From Elusimicrobiota bacterium (lineage in GTDB: Bacteria > Elusimicrobiota > Elusimicrobia > UBA1565 > UBA9628), in contig DMMY01000006.1 of assembly GCA_003452935.1 (NCBI GenBank), positions 1 through 64,000 of the forward strand: a DNA stretch of 64,000 nt, read 5' to 3'. Both the position numbers and the translations under genes were made by a program. Of the stretch, positions 16,563 to 24,881 are shown piece by piece. Each line of letters begins with the position of its first letter. The stretch's first letter is position 1. A model generated the notes under the pieces. The model did no database searches. It was not told the origin of the DNA and saw only the letters and a program-made list of their open reading frames with translations.

Positions 16563-18809
16563 ATGGCCCAACCCGTCTACCGCTACTACGCCAGGAACAG
16601 CCGTTCCTCCAAGCGCGGCCGGGCCTTCTGGTCCGCGGCGCGCTGGAGCATGGCCCTGGCCGCGGCGCTTTACCTCTCCTGGCTGGTCCTTTTCCCGGCT
16701 CTCTCCGGATCCGTAGGTCGCTGGATCGGCGAGCGCCTCTTTCTTCTGCTGGGAACCGCGGCTTATCTGATCCCCATCCTTATCGGAAACGGAATCGCGC
16801 GCTATTTCAAGGAAGGCCGTCCCGCTGGGATATTCGTCATCAGCGCCGCTTCCGCCGCGTCTTTGGCCTGCGCCGCGGGAGCCCTCGACGTCCTTATAAG
16901 CCCATTGAGTCCCTCGCCGGTCCAGTGGGGAGGCAAAGTCGGCCTGGCCCTGGGCAGCGGGCTGGGCGATGCCTTGGGAGGATTCGGCGCCTTCCTGCTC
17001 TGCGCCGCGGTGCTGCTTTTCTGCCTTCAAATCGTATTCGGCATCCGAGTCTCGGCCATGCTTTCTTGGGCGACGGCGGCGGCTTGCGAAGACTACCAGC
17101 AATGGCGCCGATCTCGCCAGGAGCTTCGCACCCGCCTGGAACGCGCCCCGAAAGGCGACTCCGCCGTCAGAGACGCGGCGCCGGGGCGCTCCGTCGCCGA
17201 AGAAGAGAGCCGTTCTCCTCTCCGCGAAGGCGGCGCGCCAGTCAACGTCAACGAGACAAAATCCGCCCAAAAGGAAAAATCCTCGGCGGCCAAGCCCGCG
17301 GAAAAGCCCCGCCGCCGACCCGCTGCCGGCGACTACGCGCCGCCGCCTCTCGATCTTCTCCACCCGACTCCAAGCGAGACCAATCGCGGCAAGCCCCTGG
17401 AAAGCGAGATCAAGACCGCGGTCATGGACCTCGAGCGCACCTTCAAGGATTTCGAGATCGAGGCCAAGGTTACGGGTTACGCGCCGGGACCGGTCATCAC
17501 CCGATACGAGGTGAGCCCCGCGCCCGGGGTCAAGGTCAGTTCCATCGTCACCCTGCAAAACGATATCGCCCTGGCCTTGAAGGCCAAGGGCATCCGCATC
17601 ATCGCTCCCATTCCGGGCAAAGCCGCGGTGGGCATCGAGATCCCCAACGCCCGGCCGGCCCTGGTGGTTCTGCGCGAGGTCCTGGAAAGCCGGGCCATGG
17701 CTCCGGACGCGCCGCTGCTCACGTTCGCCGTGGGCCTCTCCTCCTCCGGAGAGGCGCTCAGCGCGGATCTTCAAAAGATGCCCCACCTCCTCGTGGCCGG
17801 AGCCACGAACTCGGGAAAATCCGTCTTCATCCACTCCCTCATTCTCTCCATCCTTTATCGAGCCCGGCCGGACGAAGTCAAGTTCCTGCTCATCGATCCC
17901 AAGCGCCTCGAGCTGACCTTCTACGAGGGCATTCCTCACCTCTTCGACCCTATCGTTCCGGCCGACAAGGTCACCGTGGTCACCAACCCGAAGGAAGCGG
18001 CCAACTCGCTGTCCAACCTGGTCAAGATCATGGAGAGCCGCTATCAACGCTTCCAGCTTTACGGGGTGCGGAATATCGACGGCTACAACAAGGAGGCCGA
18101 CAAACGGGGGGAGCCTCGGGAATACTTCATAGTGGTCGTCATCGACGAACTCGCCGACCTCATGCTAGTGGCCGGAGGCAAGGTCGAGGACAACATCCAG
18201 CGCCTCGCCCAGATGGCCCGCGCCGTGGGAATCCACATGGTCCTGGCGACCCAGCGTCCCTCCGTCGACGTAATCACCGGCGTCATCAAGGCCAACCTCC
18301 CCTGCCGCGTGGCCATGCAGGTCATTTCCCAGATCGACTCCAAGGTCATCCTCGACGTGGGCGGAGCCGAATCCCTGCAGGGGCGGGGGGACATGCTCTA
18401 CCGCAACGCAGGCTCGCAGCTCCCCGAACGCTGCCAGGGCGCCTATGTTTCCGAGGACGAGATAAACAAGATCGTGGCCTATCTGCGCGGACAGGGCAAG
18501 CCCGAATACCCGGAGCTCGAGACCATGCCCAAGCCCGGAGAGGCGGATTTGGCCTCTTACGGGGTGACGGCGCTGGAATTCTCCCAAGCCCTGAAGCTCG
18601 TCCTGGAGCGCCGGCGGGTCTCCCAGGACCTGCTCAAATCCCAATTCGGGTCATCGGCGCGGGCCACGAACCTATTAAGCCTGCTCGAGGTCAAGGGGCT
18701 CATCCACAAACCCGACGGATCCAACCGCTGGGAGATACATTTCGATGAAATCGAGGCGTGCCTGCGCGCCGACTTTCCGCAGGTTCCCATAGAGGACGGC
18801 AGGCGCTGA
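16563..18809 (+). CDS. ftsK: FtsK/SpoIIIE-type DNA translocase
   Basis: The protein has 748 residues. Four N-terminal membrane helices (~25-175) are followed by a fairly short charged linker (~180-270). The motor domain has Walker A G-A-T-N-S-G-K-S near 412 and Walker B V-V-V-I-D-E-L-A-D-L near 523, plus A-T-Q-R-P-S-V-D-V. The C-terminal gamma winged helix (~675-745), which recognises polar DNA motifs, has R-R-V-S-Q-D-L-L-K and the following L-L-x-x-L-E-x-K-G-L. It pumps chromosome ends across the septum to allow dimer resolution. It is close in size to SpoIIIE, and shorter than E. coli FtsK because of the linker. Confidence 0.96.
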   Translation: MAQPVYRYYARNSRSSKRGRAFWSAARWSMALAAALYLSWLVLFPALSGSVGRWIGERLFLLLGTAAYLIPILIGNGIARYFKEGRPAGIFVISAASAASLACAAGALDVLISPLSPSPVQWGGKVGLALGSGLGDALGGFGAFLLCAAVLLFCLQIVFGIRVSAMLSWATAAACEDYQQWRRSRQELRTRLERAPKGDSAVRDAAPGRSVAEEESRSPLREGGAPVNVNETKSAQKEKSSAAKPAEKPRRRPAAGDYAPPPLDLLHPTPSETNRGKPLESEIKTAVMDLERTFKDFEIEAKVTGYAPGPVITRYEVSPAPGVKVSSIVTLQNDIALALKAKGIRIIAPIPGKAAVGIEIPNARPALVVLREVLESRAMAPDAPLLTFAVGLSSSGEALSADLQKMPHLLVAGATNSGKSVFIHSLILSILYRARPDEVKFLLIDPKRLELTFYEGIPHLFDPIVPADKVTVVTNPKEAANSLSNLVKIMESRYQRFQLYGVRNIDGYNKEADKRGEPREYFIVVVIDELADLMLVAGGKVEDNIQRLAQMARAVGIHMVLATQRPSVDVITGVIKANLPCRVAMQVISQIDSKVILDVGGAESLQGRGDMLYRNAGSQLPERCQGAYVSEDEINKIVAYLRGQGKPEYPELETMPKPGEADLASYGVTALEFSQALKLVLERRRVSQDLLKSQFGSSARATNLLSLLEVKGLIHKPDGSNRWEIHFDEIEACLRADFPQVPIEDGRR

Positions 18810-18810
18810 T

Positions 18811-19620
18811 ATGAAATACATCGTTCTGACGCTCCTGGCCGCGCAAATGGCCGCGCCCCGGACTTTCGCGGCCGGTTCCAAGAAGACGTCTCAGGCAATC
18901 AAGAAGCCAGAGGCCTCCGTTGCCGTATCGACGACCGCGACCAACCTTCCCCAATTCTCACCCAGCACCAGCCCCATCACCGTGCCCTTCGCCATAGAGC
19001 AATTCGAGCGCTTCGACCGCGAGATGGCGACGCTCACCGCCACGTTCCGCCAGACCGTGCGCTCCGACGACACGGGCCAGACCCAAGCCGTGGAAGGGAG
19101 GTTCGCTTACCGCAAGAAAGACCTCATGCGCATAGAGCATCGCGCGCCCGAACGGCAGACCCTGGTCTGCGACGGTCAGCGCGTCTGGGTCTGGCGGCCC
19201 TCGAACAACCAGGTCATCCGCTCGCGCCTGGAGGATTGGAAGAGGTCTCAGCCATTGGCGCAAGGCATACTCGATTTCGGAAACTACGCCCAGCTCCTGC
19301 GCCGCTACGACGTCTCCGTAGGCACGGTCTCCTCTCCCGGGAGCGACGGACACAGGAACTTCTCGCTCGTGCTCACGCCCCGGCCGGAGGCCGGCGCCGC
19401 CAAGCAGGAGCCATTCACGCTGACCCTGCGCCTCTCCACCCGCGATTTCTTCCCGTATGACTCCGAGCTGCGCGTGGGCTCCGTAACGGCGAGCACTCTA
19501 TTCCACGCCGTGCGCTACAATCCGGAACTGCCCGAGAACTTGTTTCAATTCAGCCCGCCCGCCGGAGCGGATGTTCTCGAGTTTCCGGCCGCGCCGGCTC
19601 CCGGGACGCGCCAGCCATGA
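18811..19620 (+). CDS. lolA: LolA-like outer-membrane lipoprotein carrier
   Basis: The protein has 269 residues. A signal peptide (~1-20) precedes a Ser/Thr linker and a LolA fold from ~55. Family features are T-A-x-F-R-Q-T near the start of the fold, a G-R-F-A-Y-R-K strand followed by M-R-I-E, L-V-C-D-G-x-x-V-W-V-W, and later N-L-F-x-F. In the periplasm LolA carries lipoproteins from LolCDE to the outer membrane. It starts one base after ftsK. The ftsK-lolA pairing is common in diderms. The ~35-residue linker between signal and fold is longer than in E. coli LolA. Confidence 0.85.
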   Translation: MKYIVLTLLAAQMAAPRTFAAGSKKTSQAIKKPEASVAVSTTATNLPQFSPSTSPITVPFAIEQFERFDREMATLTATFRQTVRSDDTGQTQAVEGRFAYRKKDLMRIEHRAPERQTLVCDGQRVWVWRPSNNQVIRSRLEDWKRSQPLAQGILDFGNYAQLLRRYDVSVGTVSSPGSDGHRNFSLVLTPRPEAGAAKQEPFTLTLRLSTRDFFPYDSELRVGSVTASTLFHAVRYNPELPENLFQFSPPAGADVLEFPAAPAPGTRQP

Positions 19621-20522
19621 ATAGCGACAACCAGCCTCTGAACCCGCCCGGCCCGGTTCCCGCGCCGGAATCTGCCGCTCCCCGCTCGCCGGAAGCGGCG
19701 GCCAAGGAGCCGCGGTCGTCGCCGGAGTCGCCAGCCTCGGTTTCGCCGGCGCATGCCGTCGGCTCAGAGCTCAAGACTACCCGCGCGGCCCGCGGCTATT
19801 CCCTGGAATCGGTCTGCCAGCACACCCGCATCCCGCGCCGATTCCTGGAAGCCCTGGAAGCCGGTCGTTTCGACGAGCTGCCCGCCCCGGTCTATTTGCG
19901 CAGCTTCCTTAAGGGTTACTGCGATTACCTGGAAATCGAGTTCGATCCGCTTTGGCAAGCCCTGCATCCGCCCGTTCCTCCCGCGGCGCCCGCCCACGAG
20001 CCGGGCCCGGAGCCGTCTCCGGCGAAAGGAACACGCCCTGCGACGAGCGCGGCCCCTGGGCCGCAGGCGGCAACGCCGGGCTCCGCTGCGCAGGTCCGGG
20101 AAATACCAGTATCCTCTCCGATCGAGCAATCGCCTTATTTCGCGGCCTTGGGCGCCTCGTTGGGCGCCATTCTGGTCGCCGTGGCCCTGACCGCGGCTTT
20201 GATCATTTCCATAGCGCGCGAGCACAAGTCTGAGCTGGCCCAGGAGGCCTCGCGTCCCCAAACCCTGTTGCCTCTCAAGCCGGTCTTGGAGCCGCGACTA
20301 TCCATCGTGCTGCGCGGCGACGCCTGGATCAGCATCAAGGCCGACGAACGCCTGCTTTTCGAGGGCCGCGTACCCAAGAACGCCAAGCAAGAATGGCGGG
20401 CCCAGAGAATACTGCTCCTTCGCGCCCATCCTCCCGAGAACCTGGAACTCGCGCTCAACGGCGCCGTCTTCCGCCTGCCCCGGCCCGAGCCGGACGGCAG
20501 CTACCGCATCGAGTCCCCGTGA
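19617..20522 (+). CDS. RodZ-like helix-turn-helix membrane protein
   Basis: The protein has 301 residues. After a Pro/Ala-rich N-terminus (~1-40), a Cro-type helix-turn-helix domain (~42-110) has G-S-E-L-K-x-x-R-x-x-R-G-Y-S-L-E and I-P-R-R-F-L-E-A-L-E, ending R-S-F-L-K-G-Y. A single membrane helix lies at ~180-202 and a C-terminal periplasmic beta domain of the DUF4115 type follows. The topology matches RodZ, which links MreB to the cell-wall elongation machinery; the protein may instead be a generic helix-turn-helix/DUF4115 membrane protein. ATG 19617 overlaps the lolA stop (ATGA). The rodZ-pgsA order is conserved in many phyla. Confidence 0.85.
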   Translation: MNSDNQPLNPPGPVPAPESAAPRSPEAAAKEPRSSPESPASVSPAHAVGSELKTTRAARGYSLESVCQHTRIPRRFLEALEAGRFDELPAPVYLRSFLKGYCDYLEIEFDPLWQALHPPVPPAAPAHEPGPEPSPAKGTRPATSAAPGPQAATPGSAAQVREIPVSSPIEQSPYFAALGASLGAILVAVALTAALIISIAREHKSELAQEASRPQTLLPLKPVLEPRLSIVLRGDAWISIKADERLLFEGRVPKNAKQEWRAQRILLLRAHPPENLELALNGAVFRLPRPEPDGSYRIESP

Positions 20523-20538
20523 GAGCCGGGGCGGACCG

Positions 20539-21108
20539 ATGAATTTACCCAATCAACTCACCATGCTGCGCATGCTTCTGGCCATGGCCATGTTCGTCGC
20601 GTTGATGCGCTCCGACACAAGCAGCCATATCGCGGCCCTGGCCTTGTTTCTGGCCGCCATCGTGACTGACTGGATAGACGGCTACGTGGCGCGGAGAATC
20701 AACGCCATCAGCGCTTTCGGCAAGATCGCAGACCCCATCGCCGACAAAATCCTCGTGCTGGGAGCGTTTATCGCCCTGCTCAAAAACCGAGAACTGGGCA
20801 TCCCTCTATGGGGAGTATTCCTCATCCTGGCCCGGGAGCTTCTCCTGGGCGGAGTGCGCACCCTGGCCGCGGTCCAAGGCAAGGTCCTGGCCGCGGAGCG
20901 GTGGGGAAAATGGAAAATGGCCGTACAGTGCATGGCGGTGCTGCTCATTTTGACGATCCTCGTGCTCCGAGGCCGAATGGCCGGGCTGCCCCCTTGGATG
21001 ATGCGGCTGCCCCACGACCTGACCGTCCTTTGCGTCGTGGTGACATGGGGCAGCGCCGTCCTCTATTTCCGGCAGAGCCGGGGCGTGATCGAGAGCTCAT
21101 GGCGGTAG
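20539..21108 (+). CDS. pgsA: CDP-diacylglycerol-glycerol-3-phosphate 3-phosphatidyltransferase
   Basis: The protein has 189 residues. It makes phosphatidylglycerol phosphate from CDP-diacylglycerol and glycerol 3-phosphate at the inner membrane. The CDP-alcohol phosphotransferase signature D-x-x-D-G-x-x-A-R, G, D, D lies at residues ~44-70, with all catalytic aspartates present. About five membrane helices are visible. It overlaps the next gene, pgpA, by 10 bases, so the synthase and the phosphatase for the same two-step pathway are coupled. Confidence 0.94.
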   Translation: MNLPNQLTMLRMLLAMAMFVALMRSDTSSHIAALALFLAAIVTDWIDGYVARRINAISAFGKIADPIADKILVLGAFIALLKNRELGIPLWGVFLILARELLLGGVRTLAAVQGKVLAAERWGKWKMAVQCMAVLLILTILVLRGRMAGLPPWMMRLPHDLTVLCVVVTWGSAVLYFRQSRGVIESSWR

Positions 21109-21647
21109 GTCTGGCGAACCGCCTCGCCGTCCTTCTTGCCACCGGACTCTATTTAAGCTATATTCCATCGAAGTTCTTTGACGCCGTCGCCAGAGCAGGG
21201 GACGTCAAGGGCTTCTGGATTCGCATGAAGGGTCGACGTTGGACAGGCTCGGGCCTGGTAGGCGCTCTTGAAGGCTTGGCCCTGGTTTCGTTTTTGCCGG
21301 CGCAGCCGCTGAAGCTGGGAGCATTCCTGGCCGTCGCCACGGCAACGGCCTGCTGGGTCTGCGACCGCGCGGAGAAAGCCTTCGGCGTCCGCGACGACGC
21401 TCGTATCGTGCTCGATGAAGTCGTCGGATTTTGGACGGCCGTGGCCTTCTTGCCGGCGACTTCCGCGGTCTGGATCGCGGGATTCGTTCTGTTCCGTCTG
21501 CTCGACGCGGTGAAGCTGCCTCCTTACCGGTGGCTGGACCGCCTCCCGGGCGGGCTGGGCGTCGTGGCGGACGACGTGGGCGCCGGCCTGGCGGCCAACG
21601 TCGTGCTGCGGGCGCTGCTGGCGTTCGTGCCTGGATTGGGCTTATGA
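21099..21647 (+). CDS. pgpA: Phosphatidylglycerophosphatase A
   Basis: The protein has 182 residues. It dephosphorylates phosphatidylglycerol phosphate to phosphatidylglycerol, completing the step begun by PgsA. PgpA family features are an N-terminal A-T-G-x-Y-x-S-Y-I-P-x-K stretch, A-E-K-A-F-G-V-R-D-D, I-V-L-D-E-V-V-G-F-W, F-R-L-L-D-x-x-K and V-V-A-D-D-V-G-A-G at the C-terminus, with acidic metal ligands intact. ATG 21099 was chosen because the homologous region starts there and it overlaps the pgsA end. Several membrane helices are present. Confidence 0.9.
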   Translation: MAVGLANRLAVLLATGLYLSYIPSKFFDAVARAGDVKGFWIRMKGRRWTGSGLVGALEGLALVSFLPAQPLKLGAFLAVATATACWVCDRAEKAFGVRDDARIVLDEVVGFWTAVAFLPATSAVWIAGFVLFRLLDAVKLPPYRWLDRLPGGLGVVADDVGAGLAANVVLRALLAFVPGLGL

Positions 21648-22843
21648 CGATAAGATTCTCGACGCTTCTTCTGGCGTTGGGCCTGTGCGCCTCCGGCGCC
21701 CGGGCGCAGCCGCTTGCGCCCGTTGCCTCGGCCTCCACCGCGACCGCGGTCAATCTCTCCGCCTACCTAGGCAACAATCTTCCGAGGGGGCGCGGCCCAT
21801 GGGTCCTGGGAGAGGTCCTATTTTTCTCATCCAACCGCCTGGTCAGCGAATACACCTGGCGCGAAGCCGTGCGCGGAAATCGAGGCGCGCTTTACTCCAA
21901 CGCTGACATCGAATCCGACATCGAACGCCTCATGGGGCTCAAGAAGTTCGACAAGGTGGAAGCCGAGCTCTACGAAATCCCCGGCACGCCCGTGCCCCGC
22001 GAGTTCGAAGGGGTCGCCGCCTCGACGAGCCAGGTCCGCCTGGTCTTCTCCGTGGTCGAGAAGGTCGTTTCCGAGACCACCACCAAGCCCAAGGCCCAGG
22101 CCCCGCCCGCGGCTCTCTCCGGCGTGGTGCTCACCCCCACCGCGTACCGCGGGGCCGGACGCTACACCACCCCGGGCATGGGCCTAGACATAAACGCCGC
22201 CTACTTCATCGGCCGGCTTTACGGAAAGAACGACTTCGCCAACGCCCCGCGCAAGGTCAATTACATCGACCGCCTGGGCGTATGGCTGCTCACCGCTGAC
22301 GGGAAAATGCAGATACAGTCCGAGACTTGGCTGCGCCCCGCCATCTCCGCGGGCGGCCAAGCCGCGGCTCTTTTGCGAGACTCCCCGCAGCCCCAGCTCC
22401 AGGACCCGAACACCACGCTCACGGTCAAGGCCTCGGACAAGAGCACGAAGATACTGACGGACGGCTACATCGTGGCCAGCAAGAAATTCGGGCCCGCGCG
22501 CACGAGCCTGGGCCTGATGCAGGGGACCATGGGCGACCTGGTCGCGAGCCTCTCCGAGTTTCTAACCCCGGAGGCCCTGCGCTTCTACGCGGGCAAGCCC
22601 AATCAGCGGGTCACCAGCCGCACGGTGCCCTTCGCCAGCGTCCTGTTCCTGCCGCGGCCCGAGTATCCCCTGGCCGTGGAGGTCATGAAGTTCAACGGCT
22701 CGCCGCTCAATCCCTGGCTCGTCAATTTCAAGATCGGCTACTTCCTCAAGCTCAACTTCGACGTGGCCTTCCTGAAATACCAGGGCGGCTACGACGTGCT
22801 GGGCGTGCTGCAGTTCCGCTACAACCACTTCCCGCAGCGCTGA
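21644..22843 (+). CDS. Outer-membrane-type protein with POTRA-like N-terminus
   Basis: The protein has 399 residues and a clear signal peptide (~1-21). Residues ~35-105 resemble a POTRA domain: a strand near G-E-V-L-F-F, then W-R-E-A, Y-S-N-A-D-I-E-S-D-I-E-R-L and F-D-K-V-E-A. The remainder has alternating polar and aromatic strands consistent with a small beta barrel, but it ends in Q-R rather than the usual aromatic residue. The function is not recognised. ATG 21644 overlaps the pgpA stop (ATGA), making it the last gene of the long housekeeping operon. An outer-membrane assembly or channel role is plausible. Confidence 0.75.
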   Translation: MTIRFSTLLLALGLCASGARAQPLAPVASASTATAVNLSAYLGNNLPRGRGPWVLGEVLFFSSNRLVSEYTWREAVRGNRGALYSNADIESDIERLMGLKKFDKVEAELYEIPGTPVPREFEGVAASTSQVRLVFSVVEKVVSETTTKPKAQAPPAALSGVVLTPTAYRGAGRYTTPGMGLDINAAYFIGRLYGKNDFANAPRKVNYIDRLGVWLLTADGKMQIQSETWLRPAISAGGQAAALLRDSPQPQLQDPNTTLTVKASDKSTKILTDGYIVASKKFGPARTSLGLMQGTMGDLVASLSEFLTPEALRFYAGKPNQRVTSRTVPFASVLFLPRPEYPLAVEVMKFNGSPLNPWLVNFKIGYFLKLNFDVAFLKYQGGYDVLGVLQFRYNHFPQR

Positions 22844-22921
22844 GCCCGTCCGCCCTCAAGCGGCTGCGGCGGGCGCTGGCCGGGCCGAGCCTTTACCGCG
22901 GCCGCTTCCCGCGGCGGGCAA

Positions 22922-24097
22922 TCATTCGCGCCGCGGACGGCGGGCTTGCTCTCCGAATATCTCGCGGGACGCCAATTGATTATGAGCGGCGCACAAGAGC
23001 CGGATATTGTCCGGGTCGTCCGACCGGCCGCCCTGCGCCCACGGACGGATATGATCGAATTCCAGCCTGCACCGCGCCGCGCAACGCTTACCCTCCGGCG
23101 TCACGAAGCTGCATTGCCCGCCGTCGCGATCACGGACCTTGTCCCTGACCCATTGAGGGATATAGCGCCCACTCGCAGAGCCGCCGCTCCCCTTGGCTGA
23201 ATTGTCTTTCATTGATCGAGGAGATTTTCGCGCCATTTTTCTTTCCGGGTCGTTCATTTCAAGATAAGCAATGACCGCCTCATGAAACACATCCTCCAGA
23301 TTGCCGGCAGGATACTTGCGCCTCAATAGCTCCCGAGCGCGCTCGACCGCGCGCAAAAGCCCCTCGCTGGCAGTGAAGCAGAATCTCACTTTTGGCAGAG
23401 GCTGCGCCGCGCCCGCCTCCGGCGGACCGAGAACGTCCGACGCCCGCGACAGCCGAGACTCCTTGGCCGCAGCGGCCTCCGACGGATTGAGCACGGCGGC
23501 CGTCCGCGGCGGCCGAGGCTCCTTGGCAGCGTCTTGCGACGGTGCCTCGACAGGCGCGATTTGCTCCCCTGCAGACAACACCTGGGCAGGTTCCAGGCTG
23601 GGAAACAAGCGCTCGCCGGCCTCGCTGGGCGGCAAGGAATCCGGCTCCGGGGACACGCACACCATCCTGATTACGTCACGCCTCATTGGCTGGGGCGCAA
23701 ATTCCGAGACCAGCCTCTCCAATTCGCGCTTGCGCTTGCCTTGCGCCTTGGCCAGCAAGTCCATGCGATTGGCATCGTTTAAATAGGGCGCCAGCATGGA
23801 TATAGCGCTGAGAGACAGCGCCCCATCCGCGAGGAGGGAGAATATTTCCGCAAAACTCCGGGCCGCTCTTGCGGCATGAATGCGCCGGGCGGCGGCGCCT
23901 TCGGAATAGCGCAACTCTCCGACGCAGTAGGCGAACATGGAGGGATACCCCTGCTTGGCGAACAGCTTGCGGCGGTCTACCTCGTCGAGGCAGGCCAGCA
24001 GGCCGACGAGATGGCGCTTTTCCTCGTCGACCAAGGATTTCAGGCGGGCCAAGAGTTCCTTGTCGCCCAGCCGACGGTACGCTCTGATCGGGTCCAT
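22922..24097 (-). CDS. HNH endonuclease with N-terminal helical domain
   Basis: The protein has 391 residues. The N-terminal ~130 residues are helical and include L-L-A-C-L-D-E-V-D-R-R, G-Y-P-S-M-F-A-Y-C and A-A-R-R-I-H-A-A-R-A, a pattern common in stand-alone bacterial HNH proteins. A Pro/Ala-rich middle has roughly 20-residue imperfect repeats. The C-terminal HNH nuclease has C at the zinc site, E-F-D-H-I-x-P-W, N-I-R-L-L-C and H-N. ATG 24097 was preferred to upstream starts, which add a non-conserved stretch; no ribosome site is seen. It stands alone between a convergent operon end and a palindrome-rich gap, so it may be a mobile or domestication remnant. Confidence 0.82.
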   Translation of the reverse strand: MDPIRAYRRLGDKELLARLKSLVDEEKRHLVGLLACLDEVDRRKLFAKQGYPSMFAYCVGELRYSEGAAARRIHAARAARSFAEIFSLLADGALSLSAISMLAPYLNDANRMDLLAKAQGKRKRELERLVSEFAPQPMRRDVIRMVCVSPEPDSLPPSEAGERLFPSLEPAQVLSAGEQIAPVEAPSQDAAKEPRPPRTAAVLNPSEAAAAKESRLSRASDVLGPPEAGAAQPLPKVRFCFTASEGLLRAVERARELLRRKYPAGNLEDVFHEAVIAYLEMNDPERKMARKSPRSMKDNSAKGSGGSASGRYIPQWVRDKVRDRDGGQCSFVTPEGKRCAARCRLEFDHIRPWAQGGRSDDPDNIRLLCAAHNQLASREIFGEQARRPRRE

Positions 24098-24338
24098 GAC
24101 AAGAATACGATTGATGTGAAAAAAAGTTCCACTGATCCAGGCTGCGCCCAGCCGCAGCGGCTGCATCGGCCAAAAAGTTCCTAGCGGATAAAAATGACCG
24201 CGAAATCAACTCAGGGCTCGCTACGGAATGAATGATGGGAATTTGCGCGTCGAGGCGCCAACCGGCAAGGACCCTCCATGAGAATCAGGTTAAAATTCAC
24301 GACATCATCAAAACCTGGATGAGCTGTAAAATCTAAAA

Positions 24339-24378
24339 GTTATCCCCAAACATATCCCGGGATATGTTTGGGGATAAC
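24339..24378. repeat. Perfect 40-base palindrome
   Basis: The half GTTATCCCCAAACATATCCC is followed immediately by its exact reverse complement, with no spacer and no mismatch. No T tract follows on either strand, so it is not a typical terminator. The outer part contains TTATCCCCA, one base from a DnaA box. It could bind a dimeric protein or be a cruciform-forming element. Confidence 0.9.
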
Positions 24379-24686
24379 TCCGACAATGCCTTGGCGTCCT
24401 AAAACGCAAGGATGATATCGGCCCACGCCGAGGGCGACAGGAACCGGAAACGCGGCTAGGCGGCATTGCGCCGCAATCGCATATGAGAATAGTGCTGGTA
24501 GTCGAGCAGAGTTCGGATCAAGGAATGCGCTTCGCGCCCCTGCTTGCGCCAGGTTGAAGACGAGCGCCAGGGCCACGCTCGCGCCCACGGCGATGCTGGT
24601 CAGGGCTCGTTAACCCTGGCTGGCTTGGTTGGGAATGTCGTCCTAAAACGGTCATTTATTTCTTAACGAGCCCCGACCTTCGCAAG

Positions 24687-24728
24687 CCGTGTCAAAGTGA
24701 TGCGTCGCGACGCATCGCTCCGACACGG
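24687..24728. repeat. Compound hairpin with 7-base outer and 9-base inner stems
   Basis: CCGTGTC (24687-24693) pairs with GACACGG (24722-24728). Inside, GATGCGTCG and CGACGCATC form a perfect 18-base palindrome (24699-24716), flanked by symmetric 5-base unpaired segments. Confidence 0.7.
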
Positions 24729-24764
24729 GTCCGGAGAATGCATCCACACGTCCAACCAGCCGAA

Positions 24765-24799
24765 TTATCCTCGGACGGCAGATCGCCGCCCGAGGATAA
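24765..24799. repeat. Stem-loop with 10-base stem downstream of the DUF2723 operon
   Basis: TTATCCTCGG (24765-24774) pairs perfectly with CCGAGGATAA (24790-24799). It lies 83 bases past the last stop codon of the minus-strand operon, so it may stabilise or end that transcript, although no U run follows. Its ends share TTATCC/GGATAA with the 40-base palindrome. Confidence 0.6.
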
Positions 24800-24881
24800 A
24801 CGAGGGATTTCCTGCCCGTGTCCAAAGTCCCGGGGAAAAACATCAAAGGGCCCAGCTTATGAGATCAAAACCCCTAGCCCG

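Larger units (their letters stand above)
24098..24881. other. Palindrome-rich intergenic region
   Basis: A 784-base gap between HNH and the DUF2723 operon end. It holds a perfect 40-base palindrome, an 11-base inverted repeat (24603-24613/24663-24673), a compound hairpin (24687-24728), a 10-base stem (24765-24799), and two direct copies of CGTCCTAAAACG (24395-24406 and 24639-24650). The only longish frame, on the minus strand at 24340-24588, is not convincing as a gene. Confidence 0.7.

Noticed and set aside
24340..24377. Inverted DnaA-box-like sequences suggesting an origin
   Set aside because: Only two imperfect boxes, no AT-rich unwinding stretch, and no dnaA, dnaN or gyrase genes nearby.
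24340..24588. An 82-codon minus-strand frame ending inside the 40-base palindrome
   Set aside because: It has a GTG start with a hydrophobic beginning but no ribosome site, no family and no promoter. The palindrome explains its end better than coding constraint.
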